Shown: positions 1 through 9,903 of the stretch, one piece after another
Position numbering within the stretch: position 1 is the first letter of the stretch
Layout: each line of letters begins with the position of its first letter
Assembly (NCBI GenBank): GCA_027490215.1
Contig: JAIXYO010000061.1
Span: forward strand, 1-64,000
Source: Rubrivivax sp.
Lineage (GTDB): Bacteria; Pseudomonadota; Gammaproteobacteria; Burkholderiales; Burkholderiaceae_C
Length of the DNA: 64,000 nt
Direction of reading: 5' to 3'
The notes under the pieces: generated by a model
What the model was told of the DNA's origin: nothing
What the model saw: only the letters and a program-made list of their open reading frames with translations
The model's database searches: none
Made by a program: the position numbers and the translations under genes

Positions 1-148
<148 letters not shown>

Positions 149-169
149 TCACAACGATGTCAAAAATCC

Positions 170-244
<75 letters not shown>

Positions 245-294
245 CAAACACAACCTGCCTACCCCCAGCAATTGCTAGAAGCCAACCCGAACCC

Positions 295-368
295 TGGAGC
301 GGGAGACGGGAATCGAACCCGCGTCATTAGCTTGGAAGGCTAGGGTTCTACCATTGAACTACTCCCGC
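295..368 (-). tRNA. tRNA-Gly (TCC)
   Basis: A 74-base cloverleaf with encoded CCA. The acceptor stem is GCGGGAG/CTCCCGC, the anticodon loop CTTCCAA gives anticodon TCC, and the T loop is GTTCGATTCC. It is the middle gene of the Tyr-Gly-Thr-tuf array, with about 50 bases on each side, as expected for processing from one transcript. Confidence 0.97.
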
Positions 369-421
369 CCGAACCTCCACAAGCCGAGGCCCGAGGGGGT
401 CTAAAACTGTTCTTTTCGCCT

Positions 422-507
422 TGGTGGAGGAGGCTGGATTCGAACCAGCGTACTCGTTAGAGGGCAGATTTACAGTCTGCTGCCATTAACCACTCGGCCA
501 CCCCTCC
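422..507 (-). tRNA. tRNA-Tyr (GTA)
   Basis: An 86-base tRNA with the long variable arm typical of bacterial tRNA-Tyr. The anticodon stem-loop GCAGACTGTAAATCTGC gives anticodon GTA. The acceptor stem GGAGGGG pairs with CTCCTCC through one G-U pair, and CCA is encoded. It is the promoter-proximal gene of the tRNA-tuf array; the extra tRNA-Thr that starts the E. coli array is absent. Confidence 0.97.
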
Positions 508-521
508 GCGGCGAGCCCAAG

Positions 522-527
522 AGTTTA
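522..527 (-). promoter_or_regulatory. Candidate extended -10 element of the tRNA-tuf operon
   Basis: On the minus strand TGGTAAACT lies 14 bases upstream of the tRNA-Tyr 5' end: an extended -10 (TG-n-TAAACT) followed by a GC-rich discriminator, typical of stringently controlled stable-RNA promoters. The matching -35 (TGCTCA, 17-base spacer) is poor, so this is an inference from position and composition. Confidence 0.4.
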
Positions 528-556
528 CCACGGCATTTGGCGGCTGAGCACGCGGC

Positions 557-1297
557 TCAATCGATGTCAAAGAAGCCGGGCCAGTGTTGTGCGGCAGGCG
601 GCGAAGCGTGATGCTCGTCGAGAAAGCGCATCGCCGCCCCGAAATGGCCACACCCGATGAATGGCATTGGCGGACGCAGCGCTGCCAGCGGAGACGGGTG
701 ATTGCTGCGCAAGACCAGATGTCGCGCCGGCGCGACGTCGATCAGCCTCGACTTGAGCTGAGCATGGGCACCCCACAGCATGAATACCTTCGGAGCTGGA
801 TCGTGCGCAGCGGCAGATACAACTATGTCAGTAAGCGCTTGCCATCCTAGTTTTCCATGACTGCCGGGAATTCCCTCTTCGACGGTCAAACTTGTATTGA
901 GCAGGAGTACGCCCCGTGCGGCCCAGGCGCCCAAGTGTCCGCTGGCCGGCGCAGACCGGCGTACATCGCGCCGCAACTCCTTGAAGACATTGCGCAGACT
1001 GGGCGGCACAGGCACGCCCGGTGGCACCGAAAAAGCCAAGCCCTCCGCCTGCCCCTCGCCGTGATACGGGTCCTGGCCAAGGATCACGACGCGCGTGCGT
1101 GCCAGCGGTGTCGCCTCAAGCGCGCGGAAAACCGCCGCCGGGTACACAACGGCGCCTGACGCCACCCGGAGGTCGACTTGATCGATCAAGGCGCGGCCTG
1201 AGGCACTCGATCGCCAGGCGTCGACGATAGGCCGCCAATCCCCGTGCAGGCGATCGACCAGCGCATCGATCGGTTCGACCAACCGGGAATCGCTCAT
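557..1297 (-). CDS. ung: Uracil-DNA glycosylase (family 1)
   Basis: Removes uracil from DNA, the first step of base excision repair of deaminated cytosine or misincorporated dUMP. The product is 246 residues. It carries the water-activating motif GQDPYHGEGQAEGLAFS and the C-terminal HPSPLAA loop of family 1 enzymes. The frame is open upstream to 1444, inside trpC, but the ATG at 1297 gives the normal family length and MSDSRL start. It lies 43 bases downstream of trpC on the same strand and is probably read with the trp genes. Confidence 0.95.
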   Translation of the reverse strand: MSDSRLVEPIDALVDRLHGDWRPIVDAWRSSASGRALIDQVDLRVASGAVVYPAAVFRALEATPLARTRVVILGQDPYHGEGQAEGLAFSVPPGVPVPPSLRNVFKELRRDVRRSAPASGHLGAWAARGVLLLNTSLTVEEGIPGSHGKLGWQALTDIVVSAAAHDPAPKVFMLWGAHAQLKSRLIDVAPARHLVLRSNHPSPLAALRPPMPFIGCGHFGAAMRFLDEHHASPPAAQHWPGFFDID

Positions 1298-1340
1298 CCC
1301 CACGCTGCTGCGGATGTCGGTCAAGGTCGTCCCGCGATGA

Positions 1341-2132
1341 TCACTGGAACAGATCGGCCAGCGCCTTTCCTGGATCGGCCGCTCGCATGAAGGCCTCGCC
1401 GACCAGGAAGGCCGACACGCCCGCGCCGCGCATGCGCTCGACATCGGCCTTGACCAGCACGCCGCTCTCGGTGACGAGCAGGCGATCGGTCGGTACGTTC
1501 TTCAGCAAACCGAGCGTGGTGTCCAGCGTCACCTCGAAGGTGCGCAGGTTGCGGTTGTTGATTCCGACCAGTGGCGTCTTCAACCGCAGCGCGCGGTCCA
1601 GTTCGAAGCCATCGTGCACCTCGACCAGCACGGCCAGGCCAAGCGCATGAGCTTGGGCTTCGAGGTCGGCCATCTGCGCGTCATCCAGGCACGCAGCGAT
1701 CAGCAGGATGCAATCGGCGCCCATCGCGCGGGCTTCGAAGACCTGGTAGGCGTCGACCATGAAATCCTTGCGCAGCACCGGCAGCGCGCAGGCGGCGCGG
1801 GCCTGTTCGAGGTAGGCCACCGACCCCTGGAAGAACTGCACGTCGGTGAGCACGCTCAGGCACGCCGCGCCGCCACGCTCGTAGCTCTCGGCGATGGCGT
1901 TCGGCACGAAGTGTTCACGCAGCACGCCCTTGCTGGGGCTCGCTTTCTTGATCTCGGCGATGACGGCCGCATGCCCGGCAGTCATCTTGCAGCGCATGGC
2001 ACCAGCGAAATCGCGCACACCGCCCAGCGACTCGGCATCGCGGCGCAACGAGGCCAGATCGCGCCGCGCACGCGCCACGCGGATCTCGTCGCGCTTGACC
2101 TCGACGATGCGATTGAGGATGTCACTGCTCAT
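1341..2132 (-). CDS. trpC: Indole-3-glycerol phosphate synthase
   Basis: Closes the ring of carboxyphenylamino-deoxyribulose phosphate to give indole-3-glycerol phosphate in tryptophan synthesis. At 263 residues it is a stand-alone enzyme, not fused to TrpF. Family motifs visible are [11 protein letters not shown] near the N terminus, [38 protein letters not shown] and VTESGV. The start overlaps the trpD stop by 4 bases (ATGA), which implies translational coupling. Confidence 0.97.
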   Translation of the reverse strand: MSSDILNRIVEVKRDEIRVARARRDLASLRRDAESLGGVRDFAGAMRCKMTAGHAAVIAEIKKASPSKGVLREHFVPNAIAESYERGGAACLSVLTDVQFFQGSVAYLEQARAACALPVLRKDFMVDAYQVFEARAMGADCILLIAACLDDAQMADLEAQAHALGLAVLVEVHDGFELDRALRLKTPLVGINNRNLRTFEVTLDTTLGLLKNVPTDRLLVTESGVLVKADVERMRGAGVSAFLVGEAFMRAADPGKALADLFQ

Positions 2133-3184
2133 GGCGATCCTGCCGTAGCGGCTTTGGCCGCCAATGACTGTGTGGCACCGACGAACTGATGCAGCTTGTC
2201 GCGCGCCAGTCCTGACGCCAGCGCCTCGCGTGCCAAGGCGATGCCGTCAGCCATCGTGGCGGCGACATCGGCCGCATACAGCGCCACCCCGGCATTCAGC
2301 AGCACGATGTCGCGCGCGGCGCCGGGCTGGTTGTCGAGCACCGCCAGCAGCATGCGCTTCGAATCGTCCGGCGTCTCGACGCGCAGTGCGCGGTGGCTGG
2401 CCATCGGCAAGCCGAAGTCTTCGGGGTGAATCTCGTACTCACGAACCTCGCCGGCCTGGATTTCGCAAACGAGCGTCGAGGCACCCAGTGTCACCTCGTC
2501 CATGCCGTCGCGTCCGTAGACCACCACGGCGTGCTGTGCACCGAGGCGCTGCAGCGCTCGCGCCTGGATTCCGACCAGATCGGGATGGAACACCCCCATC
2601 AGGATGTTCGGCGCACCGGCGGGGTTGGTCAGCGGTCCGAGGATGTTGAAGATGGTGCGCACCCCAAGTTCGCGGCGCACCGGCGCGACGTTCTTCATCG
2701 CCGGATGGTGGTTGGGCGCAAACATGAAGCCGACACCGGTGTCCGCAATGCACTGCGCAATGGCCGCTGGCGGCAGCGCCAGATGCACCCCCAGCGCTTC
2801 CAGAACATCCGCACTGCCCGACTTGCTCGACACGCTGCGGTTGCCATGCTTGCTGACCCGCGCGCCAGCTGCCGCCGCAACGAACATGCTGCAAGTCGAA
2901 ATATTGAAGGTGTGCGAACCATCGCCGCCAGTGCCGACGATGTCGACGAGATGCCGTCGGTCGACGACGTCGACCGGCGTTGAAAACTCGCGCATCACCT
3001 GCGCGGCTGCCGTGATTTCGCCGATGGTTTCCTTCTTCACGCGCAGGCCGATCAGTAGCGCAGCCAGCATCGCCGGCGGCATCTCGCCATTCATGATGCG
3101 GCGCATCAGCACCAGCATCTCGTCGTGAAAGATCTCGCGGTGATCGATCACCCGCGCCAGCGCTTCGGCATTGCTGAAACTCAT
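2129..3184 (-). CDS. trpD: Anthranilate phosphoribosyltransferase
   Basis: Transfers phosphoribose from PRPP to anthranilate in tryptophan synthesis. The protein is 351 residues, normal for the family. Diagnostic motifs are [17 protein letters not shown] (PRPP and metal site), [18 protein letters not shown], and GPLTNPAG in the C-terminal half. It overlaps trpG upstream and trpC downstream by 4 bases each, so trpG-trpD-trpC form one coupled unit. Confidence 0.97.
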   Translation of the reverse strand: MSFSNAEALARVIDHREIFHDEMLVLMRRIMNGEMPPAMLAALLIGLRVKKETIGEITAAAQVMREFSTPVDVVDRRHLVDIVGTGGDGSHTFNISTCSMFVAAAAGARVSKHGNRSVSSKSGSADVLEALGVHLALPPAAIAQCIADTGVGFMFAPNHHPAMKNVAPVRRELGVRTIFNILGPLTNPAGAPNILMGVFHPDLVGIQARALQRLGAQHAVVVYGRDGMDEVTLGASTLVCEIQAGEVREYEIHPEDFGLPMASHRALRVETPDDSKRMLLAVLDNQPGAARDIVLLNAGVALYAADVAATMADGIALAREALASGLARDKLHQFVGATQSLAAKAATAGSP

Positions 3185-3765
3185 GGCCGCAACTCCAGGA
3201 AGTTCTTCAGCATCGCGTGGCCGTGCTCGGTCAGGATCGATTCGGGATGGAACTGCACTCCTTCGAGTGGCGTGGCGGTGCCCGCAAGTTCGCGGTGGCG
3301 CACGCCCATGATCTCGCCGTCTTCGGAGGTGGCGGTGATTTGCAACACCGCAGGCAGCGACTCGCGCTCGATCGCCAGCGAGTGGTAGCGGATCACGGTG
3401 AACTGCTTTGGCAGCGCGGTGTACACGCCCTGCTCATCGGTCGAGATCACACTGGTCTTGCCGTGCATCTGCACCTGCGCGCGGATCACCTTGCCGCCCA
3501 GCGCTGCACCGATGCTCTGGTGGCCAAGGCACACGCCAAGGATCGGCAGCTTTCCGGTGAAATGCTGAATCGCCGAGATGCAGATGCCCGCTTCGGCCGG
3601 CGAGCATGGCCCGGGGGACAGCACCAGCCGGTCGGGCCGTAGTTCAGCGATGTCCTGCAACGACAGCTCGTCATTGCGGAACACACGCACATCTTCGCCC
3701 AACTCTGCAAAGTACTGCACCAGGTTGAAGGTGAAACTGTCGTAGTTGTCGATCATTAGAAGCAT
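3181..3765 (-). CDS. trpG: Anthranilate synthase component II (glutamine amidotransferase)
   Basis: Supplies ammonia from glutamine to TrpE for anthranilate synthesis; in some bacteria the same subunit serves PabB. The 194-residue protein is a class I amidotransferase. It starts [19 protein letters not shown] and has the oxyanion and nucleophile motifs SPGPCSP and [10 protein letters not shown] (catalytic Cys), with the His-Glu pair in [10 protein letters not shown]. The trpE gene that usually precedes trpG in this group is not upstream; an unrelated divergent locus is there instead. Confidence 0.97.
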   Translation of the reverse strand: MLLMIDNYDSFTFNLVQYFAELGEDVRVFRNDELSLQDIAELRPDRLVLSPGPCSPAEAGICISAIQHFTGKLPILGVCLGHQSIGAALGGKVIRAQVQMHGKTSVISTDEQGVYTALPKQFTVIRYHSLAIERESLPAVLQITATSEDGEIMGVRHRELAGTATPLEGVQFHPESILTEHGHAMLKNFLELRP

Positions 3766-3772
3766 ATCTTGT

Positions 3773-3823
3773 CTAACCCATTGATTTGGTTAGTGATTTT
3801 CGGATGAACTTTGCATTCATCCG
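3773..3823. repeat. Two adjacent inverted repeats upstream of trpG
   Basis: The first repeat has arms CTAACC (3773-3778) and GGTTAG (3788-3793) around a 9-base spacer. The second has perfect 8-base arms CGGATGAA (3801-3808) and TTCATCCG (3816-3823) around a 7-base loop. The first lies within 30 bases of the trpG start codon, in its leader. Neither hairpin is followed by a T tract on either strand, so they are not obvious intrinsic terminators. They could be operators, a leader RNA structure, or a scar of the rearrangement that separated trpG from trpE. Confidence 0.6.
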
Positions 3824-4223
3824 AGTCGCATACCCCCTAAGATGCCCCACCTCAAAAAGAGCCCGGAGGGGACCAGGCAGCGGGGCGAGACTGAATGCGT
3901 AGGCGGCTAACGCCAGCGGCCTCCAAGCCGGGCAGTACGCGAGTCGAGGGAGTGCATATGCCTCACGGATGAAATTCTAAGCGGCGACCTGCTTGCCTCA
4001 GGTGGGCTTTGACTTCGACGTCGCCATCGAGCAACTTGTCGCGGCCATTTCAAACCAGCGGGCTGCCTCGTGAGCAACTGCCCACCTGAGCACCCGAATC
4101 TGCTGGATGCACGCAACCGCTGAAGTACTATTTACACAGGGTTGAGCGTGGGCCTGTAGCGCTGAAAGTCTTGCCCGCGCGACCTGCGAGCACAGTCTCG
4201 AACGACCACCCACCCAAAGCACC
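3824..4223. other. 400-base region without a recognisable gene
   Basis: Between the hairpins and the binding-protein gene I find no frame that reads like a protein and no RNA gene. Short frames on both strands lack ribosome sites and family motifs. One plus-strand stretch near 4010-4072 could be the tail of a lost gene (it reads FDFDVAIEQLVAAISNQRA, then a stop), but I cannot place it in a family. The region is the left edge of the inserted-looking segment. Confidence 0.4.
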
Positions 4224-5129
4224 ATGAACACATCACATCCCTTTGGCAAGCGCTGCTCCACCGCCGCCTGCTCCATCGAGTGTCGGGGCCGCCGAACGGT
4301 GGTGGGCGGTCTGATTGGCGCCGGGCTGGCTGCCTCGCTGGGCGTGGCAAGAGCCCAGACGGCGCCAAGGAAGTGGTCCGTCTGGGTGGTGCCGCAGTTC
4401 CGCGCGGAGGTGATCCACCGCGCATGGACCCCCGTGCTGCAAAAGCTGTCGCAAGTCACCGGGCAGAGCTTTGAGCTGACCGTGGCCCCCAGCATCCCCG
4501 CTTTCGAGAAAGCCCTGCTGGCAGGAGAGCCTGATCTGGCCTACCAGAACCCCTACCACCAGGTGATGAGCCGCCGAGCGCAGGGCTACATCCCGCTGGT
4601 GCGGGACAAGAAGCTGCTCACAGGCATCCTGCTGGTACGCCGTGACGACCCCATCACAGCCACTTCGGGCCTGGACCAGAAGACCGTGGCCTTCCCGGCG
4701 CCCAACGCCTTCGGGGCATCGCTCTGGATACGGGCCCTGCTCGCCGAGCGCGACAAGGTGACGATCCGGCCTTCTTACGTCAAGACCCACTCCAATGCCT
4801 ACCGCAGCGTGGCCTCTGGTCTGAGCGCAGCCGCAGGCGGGATCAACCTGACGTTCGAAGAAGAGCCCGCTGAAGTGCGCAACGCACTGCGCATCTTGAT
4901 GGAGACCCCTGGTGTGGCCCCCCACCCCCTGAGCGCCCACCCCCGCGTCCCTGTTGCGCTGCGCGACAGCATCAGCCAGGCGTTGCTGGCCATGGCCGGT
5001 GACCCAGCAACGCGCCAAGCCATGGACGACATTCCCTGGCAGAACCTCGTCGCGGCGGATCACGACCGTGACTACCGTCCGCTCGAACAGTTCGGGCTTG
5101 AAAAGTACGTCGTGAAGCCCGATGGCTGA
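4224..5129 (+). CDS. PhnD-type phosphonate/phosphite substrate-binding protein
   Basis: A periplasmic solute-binding protein of the PhnD/SsuA-like superfamily, 301 residues. The N terminus has a twin-arginine-like signal ([14 protein letters not shown], residues 21-34) and an ARA-Q cleavage site near residue 44. The mature part shows family features: [13 protein letters not shown], then VRRDDPI, then [10 protein letters not shown]. No ABC permease or ATPase follows; the stop overlaps the start of a membrane hybrid kinase by 8 bases. That coupling suggests it presents a ligand to the kinase and does not feed a transporter. The ligand is not readable from sequence; phosphonate, phosphite or another small anion are options. 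Confidence 0.8.
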   Translation: MNTSHPFGKRCSTAACSIECRGRRTVVGGLIGAGLAASLGVARAQTAPRKWSVWVVPQFRAEVIHRAWTPVLQKLSQVTGQSFELTVAPSIPAFEKALLAGEPDLAYQNPYHQVMSRRAQGYIPLVRDKKLLTGILLVRRDDPITATSGLDQKTVAFPAPNAFGASLWIRALLAERDKVTIRPSYVKTHSNAYRSVASGLSAAAGGINLTFEEEPAEVRNALRILMETPGVAPHPLSAHPRVPVALRDSISQALLAMAGDPATRQAMDDIPWQNLVAADHDRDYRPLEQFGLEKYVVKPDG

Positions 5130-7869
5130 TCCAGCGCACGCACCAGCCCCTTACCGCGCCGCCGTCGGCTGGCGCGGCAGGCTGGGCGCGCAGCTGATCG
5201 CCACCACCACGCTGGCCATGGTGCTGGCGGTGGGCGGCCACGCATACTGGGTGTTGGCGGACCTGGGCGACACCGCCAGCCGCGACCTGGAGCGTCAGGC
5301 CATCGCGCTGGCCGACAACCTCGCCGTGGCCAGCGCGGGCCCGCTACTGCAGCAGGAACTGGACCGGGTCGAGGACCTGCTGCTGCGGGCCACGCAGTTC
5401 CCCGACGTGCAGGCCCTGCGCCTGGTACTCCCGGACGGCACGCCCGTCAGCCGCGTCCGCAAGAGCGACGACGGCCAGGTGCGGCCCGACTTTGGTTCTG
5501 ACCGCACGCCCCTGCCCGTACCCTCGGGCGCGGTATCGGAGACGACGATGATGACGCTGGAGGGCGGCTCGACCGTCCTCGTGGCCTGGTCGCCCGTGGT
5601 CGCCGGCGGGGTGGTGGGCTGGGTGCGTGCCGACCTGTCAACCGCCAGTCTGGTGGCCGCGCGTCAGCGCATCCTCGTCAGCACCGCCCTGGCAGGCCTG
5701 CTCTCGGTACTGGGCTGCGCCGTGCTGATCGGGATCTTCCTGCGCCGGCCCATGCGCGCGCTGGGTCGGGCACATGACTTCGCGCTGTCGCTGGAGCAGG
5801 GCGTCGGACAGCGGCTGACACCGACACCAGCCCCGATCGAGATCGAGGACCTGCAGCGCGCGCTGGACGGCGCTTCGGTGCGCCTGGCGGCACAGCGAGA
5901 CCAACTCGCTCACACCATCGAGTCGGAGATGCGGCTCGAGCAGGAGAAACAAGTCGCGGAAAAGGCCGACCAGGCCAAGTCGCAGTTCCTTGCCCAGATG
6001 AGTCATGAGATCCGAACGCCGCTCAATGCGGTGATCGGCATGACCTACCTGACCTTGCAGACTGCCTTGGAGCCCACGCAGCGCAACCACCTCGGTAAAG
6101 CCTACCGCTCGGCGAAGCACCTGCTGGACATCCTCAACGACATCCTGGACTACTCCAAGATCGAGGCGGGCAAGCTTGACGTCGAGTCCATCGACTTCAC
6201 GCTTGACCAGGTGCTGCGGAACGTGACCAACCTGATTGCCGAGAAGGCCACCACCAAGGGGCTGGAGTTGCTGCTCGACATCGACTCGGCCTTGCCGCAA
6301 CGCTTGGTGGGCGACCCGCTGCGCCTGGGCCAGATCTTGATCAACTACGCGAACAACGCCGTCAAGTTCACGGAAAAGGGCGAGATCACCATCTCAATGA
6401 AGATCCGCGAGGAAACCCCGGACGACATCCTGATCTACGGCGCCGTGACCGACACCGGCATCGGACTGACCCCCGAGCAGCGGGCCAAGCTGTTCCAGAG
6501 CTTCCAGCAGGCCGATGCCTCCACCACGCGTCAGTACGGCGGCACGGGCCTGGGCCTGGCCATCACCAAGCAGATCGCTCAGCTCATGGGCGGCGAGGTG
6601 GGCGTGGACAGCGTGCACGGCGAGGGCAGCACCTTCTGGTTCACCGCCCGCCTGGGCAAGAGCGCCAGCGAGAGCGTGCCGCAGTTGCTGCGCGATGACT
6701 TGGTGGGCAAGCGGATCCTGGTGGTCGACGACAACGAGGCCGCCCGGCTGCTGCTCAAGCGCTTGCTGGGTGACCTGCACCTGGACGTGGAAGTGGCCGA
6801 CTCAGGCGCCCAGGCGCTGCATCTGCTGGACAGCGCCACCGCTCAGGGCCGGCCTTACGAGGCGCTGTTCTTGGACTGGCAGATGCCGGGCATGAACGGC
6901 ATTGAGCTGGCGCAGAAGGTGTGTGAGCGCAACTACGCCACCCCACCCAAGATGGTGCTGGTCACGGGCTATGGCCGCGAGGAAGTGCTGCGCAGCGTCG
7001 AGCAGAGCCACATCGAGAGCGTGCTGTTCAAGCCCGTCAACGCCTCGATGTTGTTCGACTCGGTCGCGCGGCTGTTCGGCCAGCACAACCCCGACGCCGT
7101 TGCAGATCAGGATGGGTACGGGTTCGCCGCCGTCTCGCTGGAAGCCATCCGTGGCGCGCGGGTGCTGCTGGTGGAGGACAACGACCTGAACCAGGAGGTG
7201 GCTACCGAGCTGCTTCGCGGCGCCGGGTTGGTGGTGGACGTGGCCGACAACGGCCAGATCGCGGTGGAAAAGGTGCAAGCCGCGGCCTACGACATCGTGC
7301 TGATGGACATGCAGATGCCGGTGATGGATGGGCTGAGCGCCACGCGCATCATCCGCCAGATGCCGCAGTTCGAACACCTGCCCATCGTGGCCATGACGGC
7401 CAACGCCATGCAGCGCGACCGCGAGGCCTGCCGCGCCGCCGGCATGGACGACCATCTGGCCAAGCCCATCGAGGTGCGCGAGCTCTTCCAGGCGCTGCTG
7501 AGGTGGGTGAAGCCGACTGAAGGCGCGGCCGCCGAAGCCGACGCGCTGGCGCTGCAGATGCAGCCCCTGCTGGCTGCCATTGCCGCACAACTGCCCAAGC
7601 AAGCGCCGACGCAAGCCCAAAAGGCCACACCCACACCCGCGCCCGTTGACCAGGCGCAGTTGAATGCGGTGACGCAGCGCCTGCAAAGCCTGCTGCAGGA
7701 GATGAACGCCGACGCGAGCGCGTGGATGGACAAGCACCGGGCGCTGCTGAGCGCCGCCTATCCGGAGCACTTCATCGCCATCCGCCAAGCCGTGGAAAAC
7801 TTTGAGTTCGACGATGCCTCCACGCAGCTAAGTCAGGCGATTGCCAGATCAAGTCCTGCCAGTGCCTGA
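5122..7869 (+). CDS. Membrane hybrid sensor histidine kinase with two receiver domains
   Basis: A 915-residue hybrid sensor. Transmembrane segments near residues 22-44 and 188-208 enclose a periplasmic domain of about 140 residues, followed by a linker and coiled coil. The dimerisation domain has the phospho-acceptor His295 in [14 protein letters not shown]. The ATPase domain has the N box [15 protein letters not shown] and GGTGLGLAI. Two receivers follow, with phospho-acceptor Asp585 ([10 protein letters not shown]) and Asp729 ([10 protein letters not shown]). The C-terminal 130 residues lack a clear HPt histidine motif. Its start lies inside the binding-protein gene. No response regulator with an output domain is next to it, so the signal must leave through an HPt protein encoded elsewhere. 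Confidence 0.92.
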   Translation: MADPAHAPAPYRAAVGWRGRLGAQLIATTTLAMVLAVGGHAYWVLADLGDTASRDLERQAIALADNLAVASAGPLLQQELDRVEDLLLRATQFPDVQALRLVLPDGTPVSRVRKSDDGQVRPDFGSDRTPLPVPSGAVSETTMMTLEGGSTVLVAWSPVVAGGVVGWVRADLSTASLVAARQRILVSTALAGLLSVLGCAVLIGIFLRRPMRALGRAHDFALSLEQGVGQRLTPTPAPIEIEDLQRALDGASVRLAAQRDQLAHTIESEMRLEQEKQVAEKADQAKSQFLAQMSHEIRTPLNAVIGMTYLTLQTALEPTQRNHLGKAYRSAKHLLDILNDILDYSKIEAGKLDVESIDFTLDQVLRNVTNLIAEKATTKGLELLLDIDSALPQRLVGDPLRLGQILINYANNAVKFTEKGEITISMKIREETPDDILIYGAVTDTGIGLTPEQRAKLFQSFQQADASTTRQYGGTGLGLAITKQIAQLMGGEVGVDSVHGEGSTFWFTARLGKSASESVPQLLRDDLVGKRILVVDDNEAARLLLKRLLGDLHLDVEVADSGAQALHLLDSATAQGRPYEALFLDWQMPGMNGIELAQKVCERNYATPPKMVLVTGYGREEVLRSVEQSHIESVLFKPVNASMLFDSVARLFGQHNPDAVADQDGYGFAAVSLEAIRGARVLLVEDNDLNQEVATELLRGAGLVVDVADNGQIAVEKVQAAAYDIVLMDMQMPVMDGLSATRIIRQMPQFEHLPIVAMTANAMQRDREACRAAGMDDHLAKPIEVRELFQALLRWVKPTEGAAAEADALALQMQPLLAAIAAQLPKQAPTQAQKATPTPAPVDQAQLNAVTQRLQSLLQEMNADASAWMDKHRALLSAAYPEHFIAIRQAVENFEFDDASTQLSQAIARSSPASA

Positions 7870-7887
7870 ACCAGGGAGCACGGTGTC

Positions 7888-8025
7888 GTGAACAGTCAGA
7901 ACCAGTCCAGACTCAAGCAAGAGCTGATGTTCTGGAGCAGCATCCTGCTGGCGGGCGCGGTGCAGAGCGAGATGCGGCACTGGCCGACGAGGGCGCCAAG
8001 CAGGAGGGGACCTTCGCGTTCCTGA
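7888..8025 (+). pseudogene. Short gene remnant behind the sensor kinase
   Basis: A GTG codon at 7888 with a GGAG ribosome site opens a 45-codon frame beginning VNSQNQSRLKQELMFWSS. It loses protein-like character after about residue 28, while a different frame (7960-8049) reads DEGAKQEGTFAFLNNS and runs into the 3' end of the convergent cupin gene. This looks like the 5' end of a third gene of the kinase operon, broken by a frameshift and a deletion. I do not recognise the family. It could instead be chance coding. Confidence 0.35.
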
Positions 8026-8049
8026 ACAACTCCACCATCCCCGCCGCGG

Positions 8050-9201
8050 TTACTCGTACAGGTATCCGATCGGGCGGCCTTCGGTGCGCAAGGGACGAAT
8101 TTCCTGTCGGGTGATGATCTGCCCGGCCAGGCCGTCGATCTCGTCACGCTGGGTGGGCGTCCATTGGCACAGCCGTTCCATGCCGCTCAGCAAGCCCAGA
8201 CGCAGTATTTGCGTGTCGTCCCCGATGCCGATGAGCTGCAGGGCGTCGCGGCTGGCGGTCACCACATCGCCCGTCGCCAGTTCAATCGCCTTCCCCTCGC
8301 CGTCTCTGAATTCGGCGCTGCCGCGAATCACCCGGTAGATCACCACTTCGGCCTTCGAGAAGGAAGTGACATCGGCCGCGCCCGAACTGCTCTTGGGCAG
8401 CAGGACATGCCCTTTCGGATCGGTGGCGATGATGTGGCCCGTGACCAGGTGACCGCTCGGCGCCTCGATGCCCATGTCGCGCACATGAACGGGCCCGGTC
8501 GAGTGGATCGAGCCCTCGGCCGACGTCGTGGCCAGCGGCTTGTAAAGCGCATCGAGCGCCAGCGGATCCTGAAGCCAGAAGCCTGCACCCGCCGGGCGGT
8601 CGTGCAGGAGATGGCTCCAGGCCATCCGCGGCGTTTCGGCTTCATTGATCTGATCCGGGCCGACGATCGTGGGGTTCGGGAAACTCGTCGGGTCGGTGAT
8701 GAAGGCTTCCAGAAACTTGGCTGAATAGCCCATGACCATCGGCTCTGGCACCACCGACTGCGGCGTCCTGAGGTTCTCCTCCGTGGACAGGCCGGACCAG
8801 GTGTAGAAAAGCTGGCGATGGACGATGGCGCTTTGCAGCATCACCGTGCCAGGGCCGACGTGATGAAAGCGGCCGTCGTAATCGAAGGTGAACACCCCCG
8901 AGGTGACCATCACGAGCTGGAAGCCCCCAGGGGGCAGGTGGAGGTGGAAATCGGTGGGGCCGGTGTCTTCCCGGTAGATGGGCAGGTTGGTCGACACCTC
9001 GTGAAGCAAAAAGGCTTCGTGATTCGCATGAAAGCCCTCGTCAGCGCGGTTGTAGAGGGCCTGCGGGCGATAGGTCGCTTCGTATTTCGCATCGCAGTGT
9101 CGATCGATCGCGACGAAGCGCTGGTGGTTCAGTCGAATCGGCTCGCCGCTCGGCCGCGCCAGACGAGACCATCTTGAATCGACAGCAGCATGCACATTCA
9201 T
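8050..9201 (-). CDS. Cupin-fold protein of unknown function
   Basis: A 383-residue cytosolic protein with two cupin-like beta-barrel segments. One runs near residues 80-140 (FHLHLPPGGFQLVMVTSGVFTF gives the pattern, with metal-type histidines in FHLHLP and FHHVGPGT); the second is near 290-350 (VIYRVIRGSAEFRDG, ELATGDVV). The frame is open to 9273, but the ATG at 9201 has a GGAG ribosome site 8 bases upstream. It is the last gene of a minus-strand run with hutD and an FAD oxidase, which suggests a role in amino-acid catabolism. Enzyme or sensor cannot be decided. Confidence 0.7.
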   Translation of the reverse strand: MNVHAAVDSRWSRLARPSGEPIRLNHQRFVAIDRHCDAKYEATYRPQALYNRADEGFHANHEAFLLHEVSTNLPIYREDTGPTDFHLHLPPGGFQLVMVTSGVFTFDYDGRFHHVGPGTVMLQSAIVHRQLFYTWSGLSTEENLRTPQSVVPEPMVMGYSAKFLEAFITDPTSFPNPTIVGPDQINEAETPRMAWSHLLHDRPAGAGFWLQDPLALDALYKPLATTSAEGSIHSTGPVHVRDMGIEAPSGHLVTGHIIATDPKGHVLLPKSSSGAADVTSFSKAEVVIYRVIRGSAEFRDGEGKAIELATGDVVTASRDALQLIGIGDDTQILRLGLLSGMERLCQWTPTQRDEIDGLAGQIITRQEIRPLRTEGRPIGYLYE

Positions 9202-9303
9202 GGCGTTCTCCACTCTGCGAGCGGTGCTTGATGCGAGATTCACGCCAACATCGAGCAGCGGTGTCGAGCCCACCGGGGCTCCTGCGCCTGCGGGGTGCCG
9301 CGC

Positions 9304-9903
9304 TCAGGCCAACTCGATCGAGACGGCGGCCAGCCAGCCGGCGTTCGACACGCGTTCGATGCGATAGCAAGCAATCAAGCGACTGGGCTCGCCGTCCAGC
9401 ACGGCACAGCAGCCCGCCGATAGCGTCAACGATTCACCGGACGGGGCAGCGGTCACGCGCCAGCCCCCTTCGACGACGACAACGGCGAGGACATGGCCCG
9501 ACAGGACGGCGTCTTCGCGCAGAGCTTGCACCCGCCCGAGGGCAGCGCCGCGACGCGTCATCACATTCAGCAACGACAACGGCGGCCCGACGCGTTGAAT
9601 CTCGGCGTGCCACGGCGCCTCACCGCGGTAGACGGCCACCTCACCGGGCTGGTGCATCTGCACTGCCGACTCGCCATCGGCGCTCAGTTCAATGTGCCCG
9701 GCCCCGAGCAGCACGCTGGCCCGATCGACGCCCGGAAATGTCGAGAAGGCAGCGCTTCGCTCGATCGTCGCCACGCTGATGCGCCAGTCCCAAGGCGGCT
9801 CCCCCCCTGCGCGTTGCTGCGCGGCAATCGTTCGGGTGCGACCACCGCCGTTGCGCCACGGCTCGTCGGGCAGCGCATCGAGCGCAACAACGCGCCAGGT
9901 CAT
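9304..9903 (-). CDS. hutD: HutD/Ves family protein
   Basis: HutD proteins are small bicupins found in histidine-utilisation operons; their role is thought to be protective or regulatory. The 199-residue product begins MTWRVVALDALPDEPWRNGGGRTRTIA and carries the WDWRISVATIERSAAFSTFPGVDR stretch (family core) in its first third. The ATG at 9903 shares one base with the stop of the FAD oxidase upstream. The rest of the hut pathway is not here except a divergent hutG-type gene 1.35 kb away, so this may be a relocated or repurposed HutD. Confidence 0.85.
   Translation of the reverse strand: MTWRVVALDALPDEPWRNGGGRTRTIAAQQRAGGEPPWDWRISVATIERSAAFSTFPGVDRASVLLGAGHIELSADGESAVQMHQPGEVAVYRGEAPWHAEIQRVGPPLSLLNVMTRRGAALGRVQALREDAVLSGHVLAVVVVEGGWRVTAAPSGESLTLSAGCCAVLDGEPSRLIACYRIERVSNAGWLAAVSIELA

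Noticed and set aside
3801-3823. Hairpin considered as an intrinsic terminator
   Set aside because: The stem is perfect but neither strand has a T run after it, and it lies upstream of trpG, not downstream of a gene end.
3844-3965. Possible group II intron end or integron attachment site in the gene-free stretch
   Set aside because: No domain V hairpin, reverse transcriptase, integrase or paired core sites could be found; resemblance was limited to a few bases.
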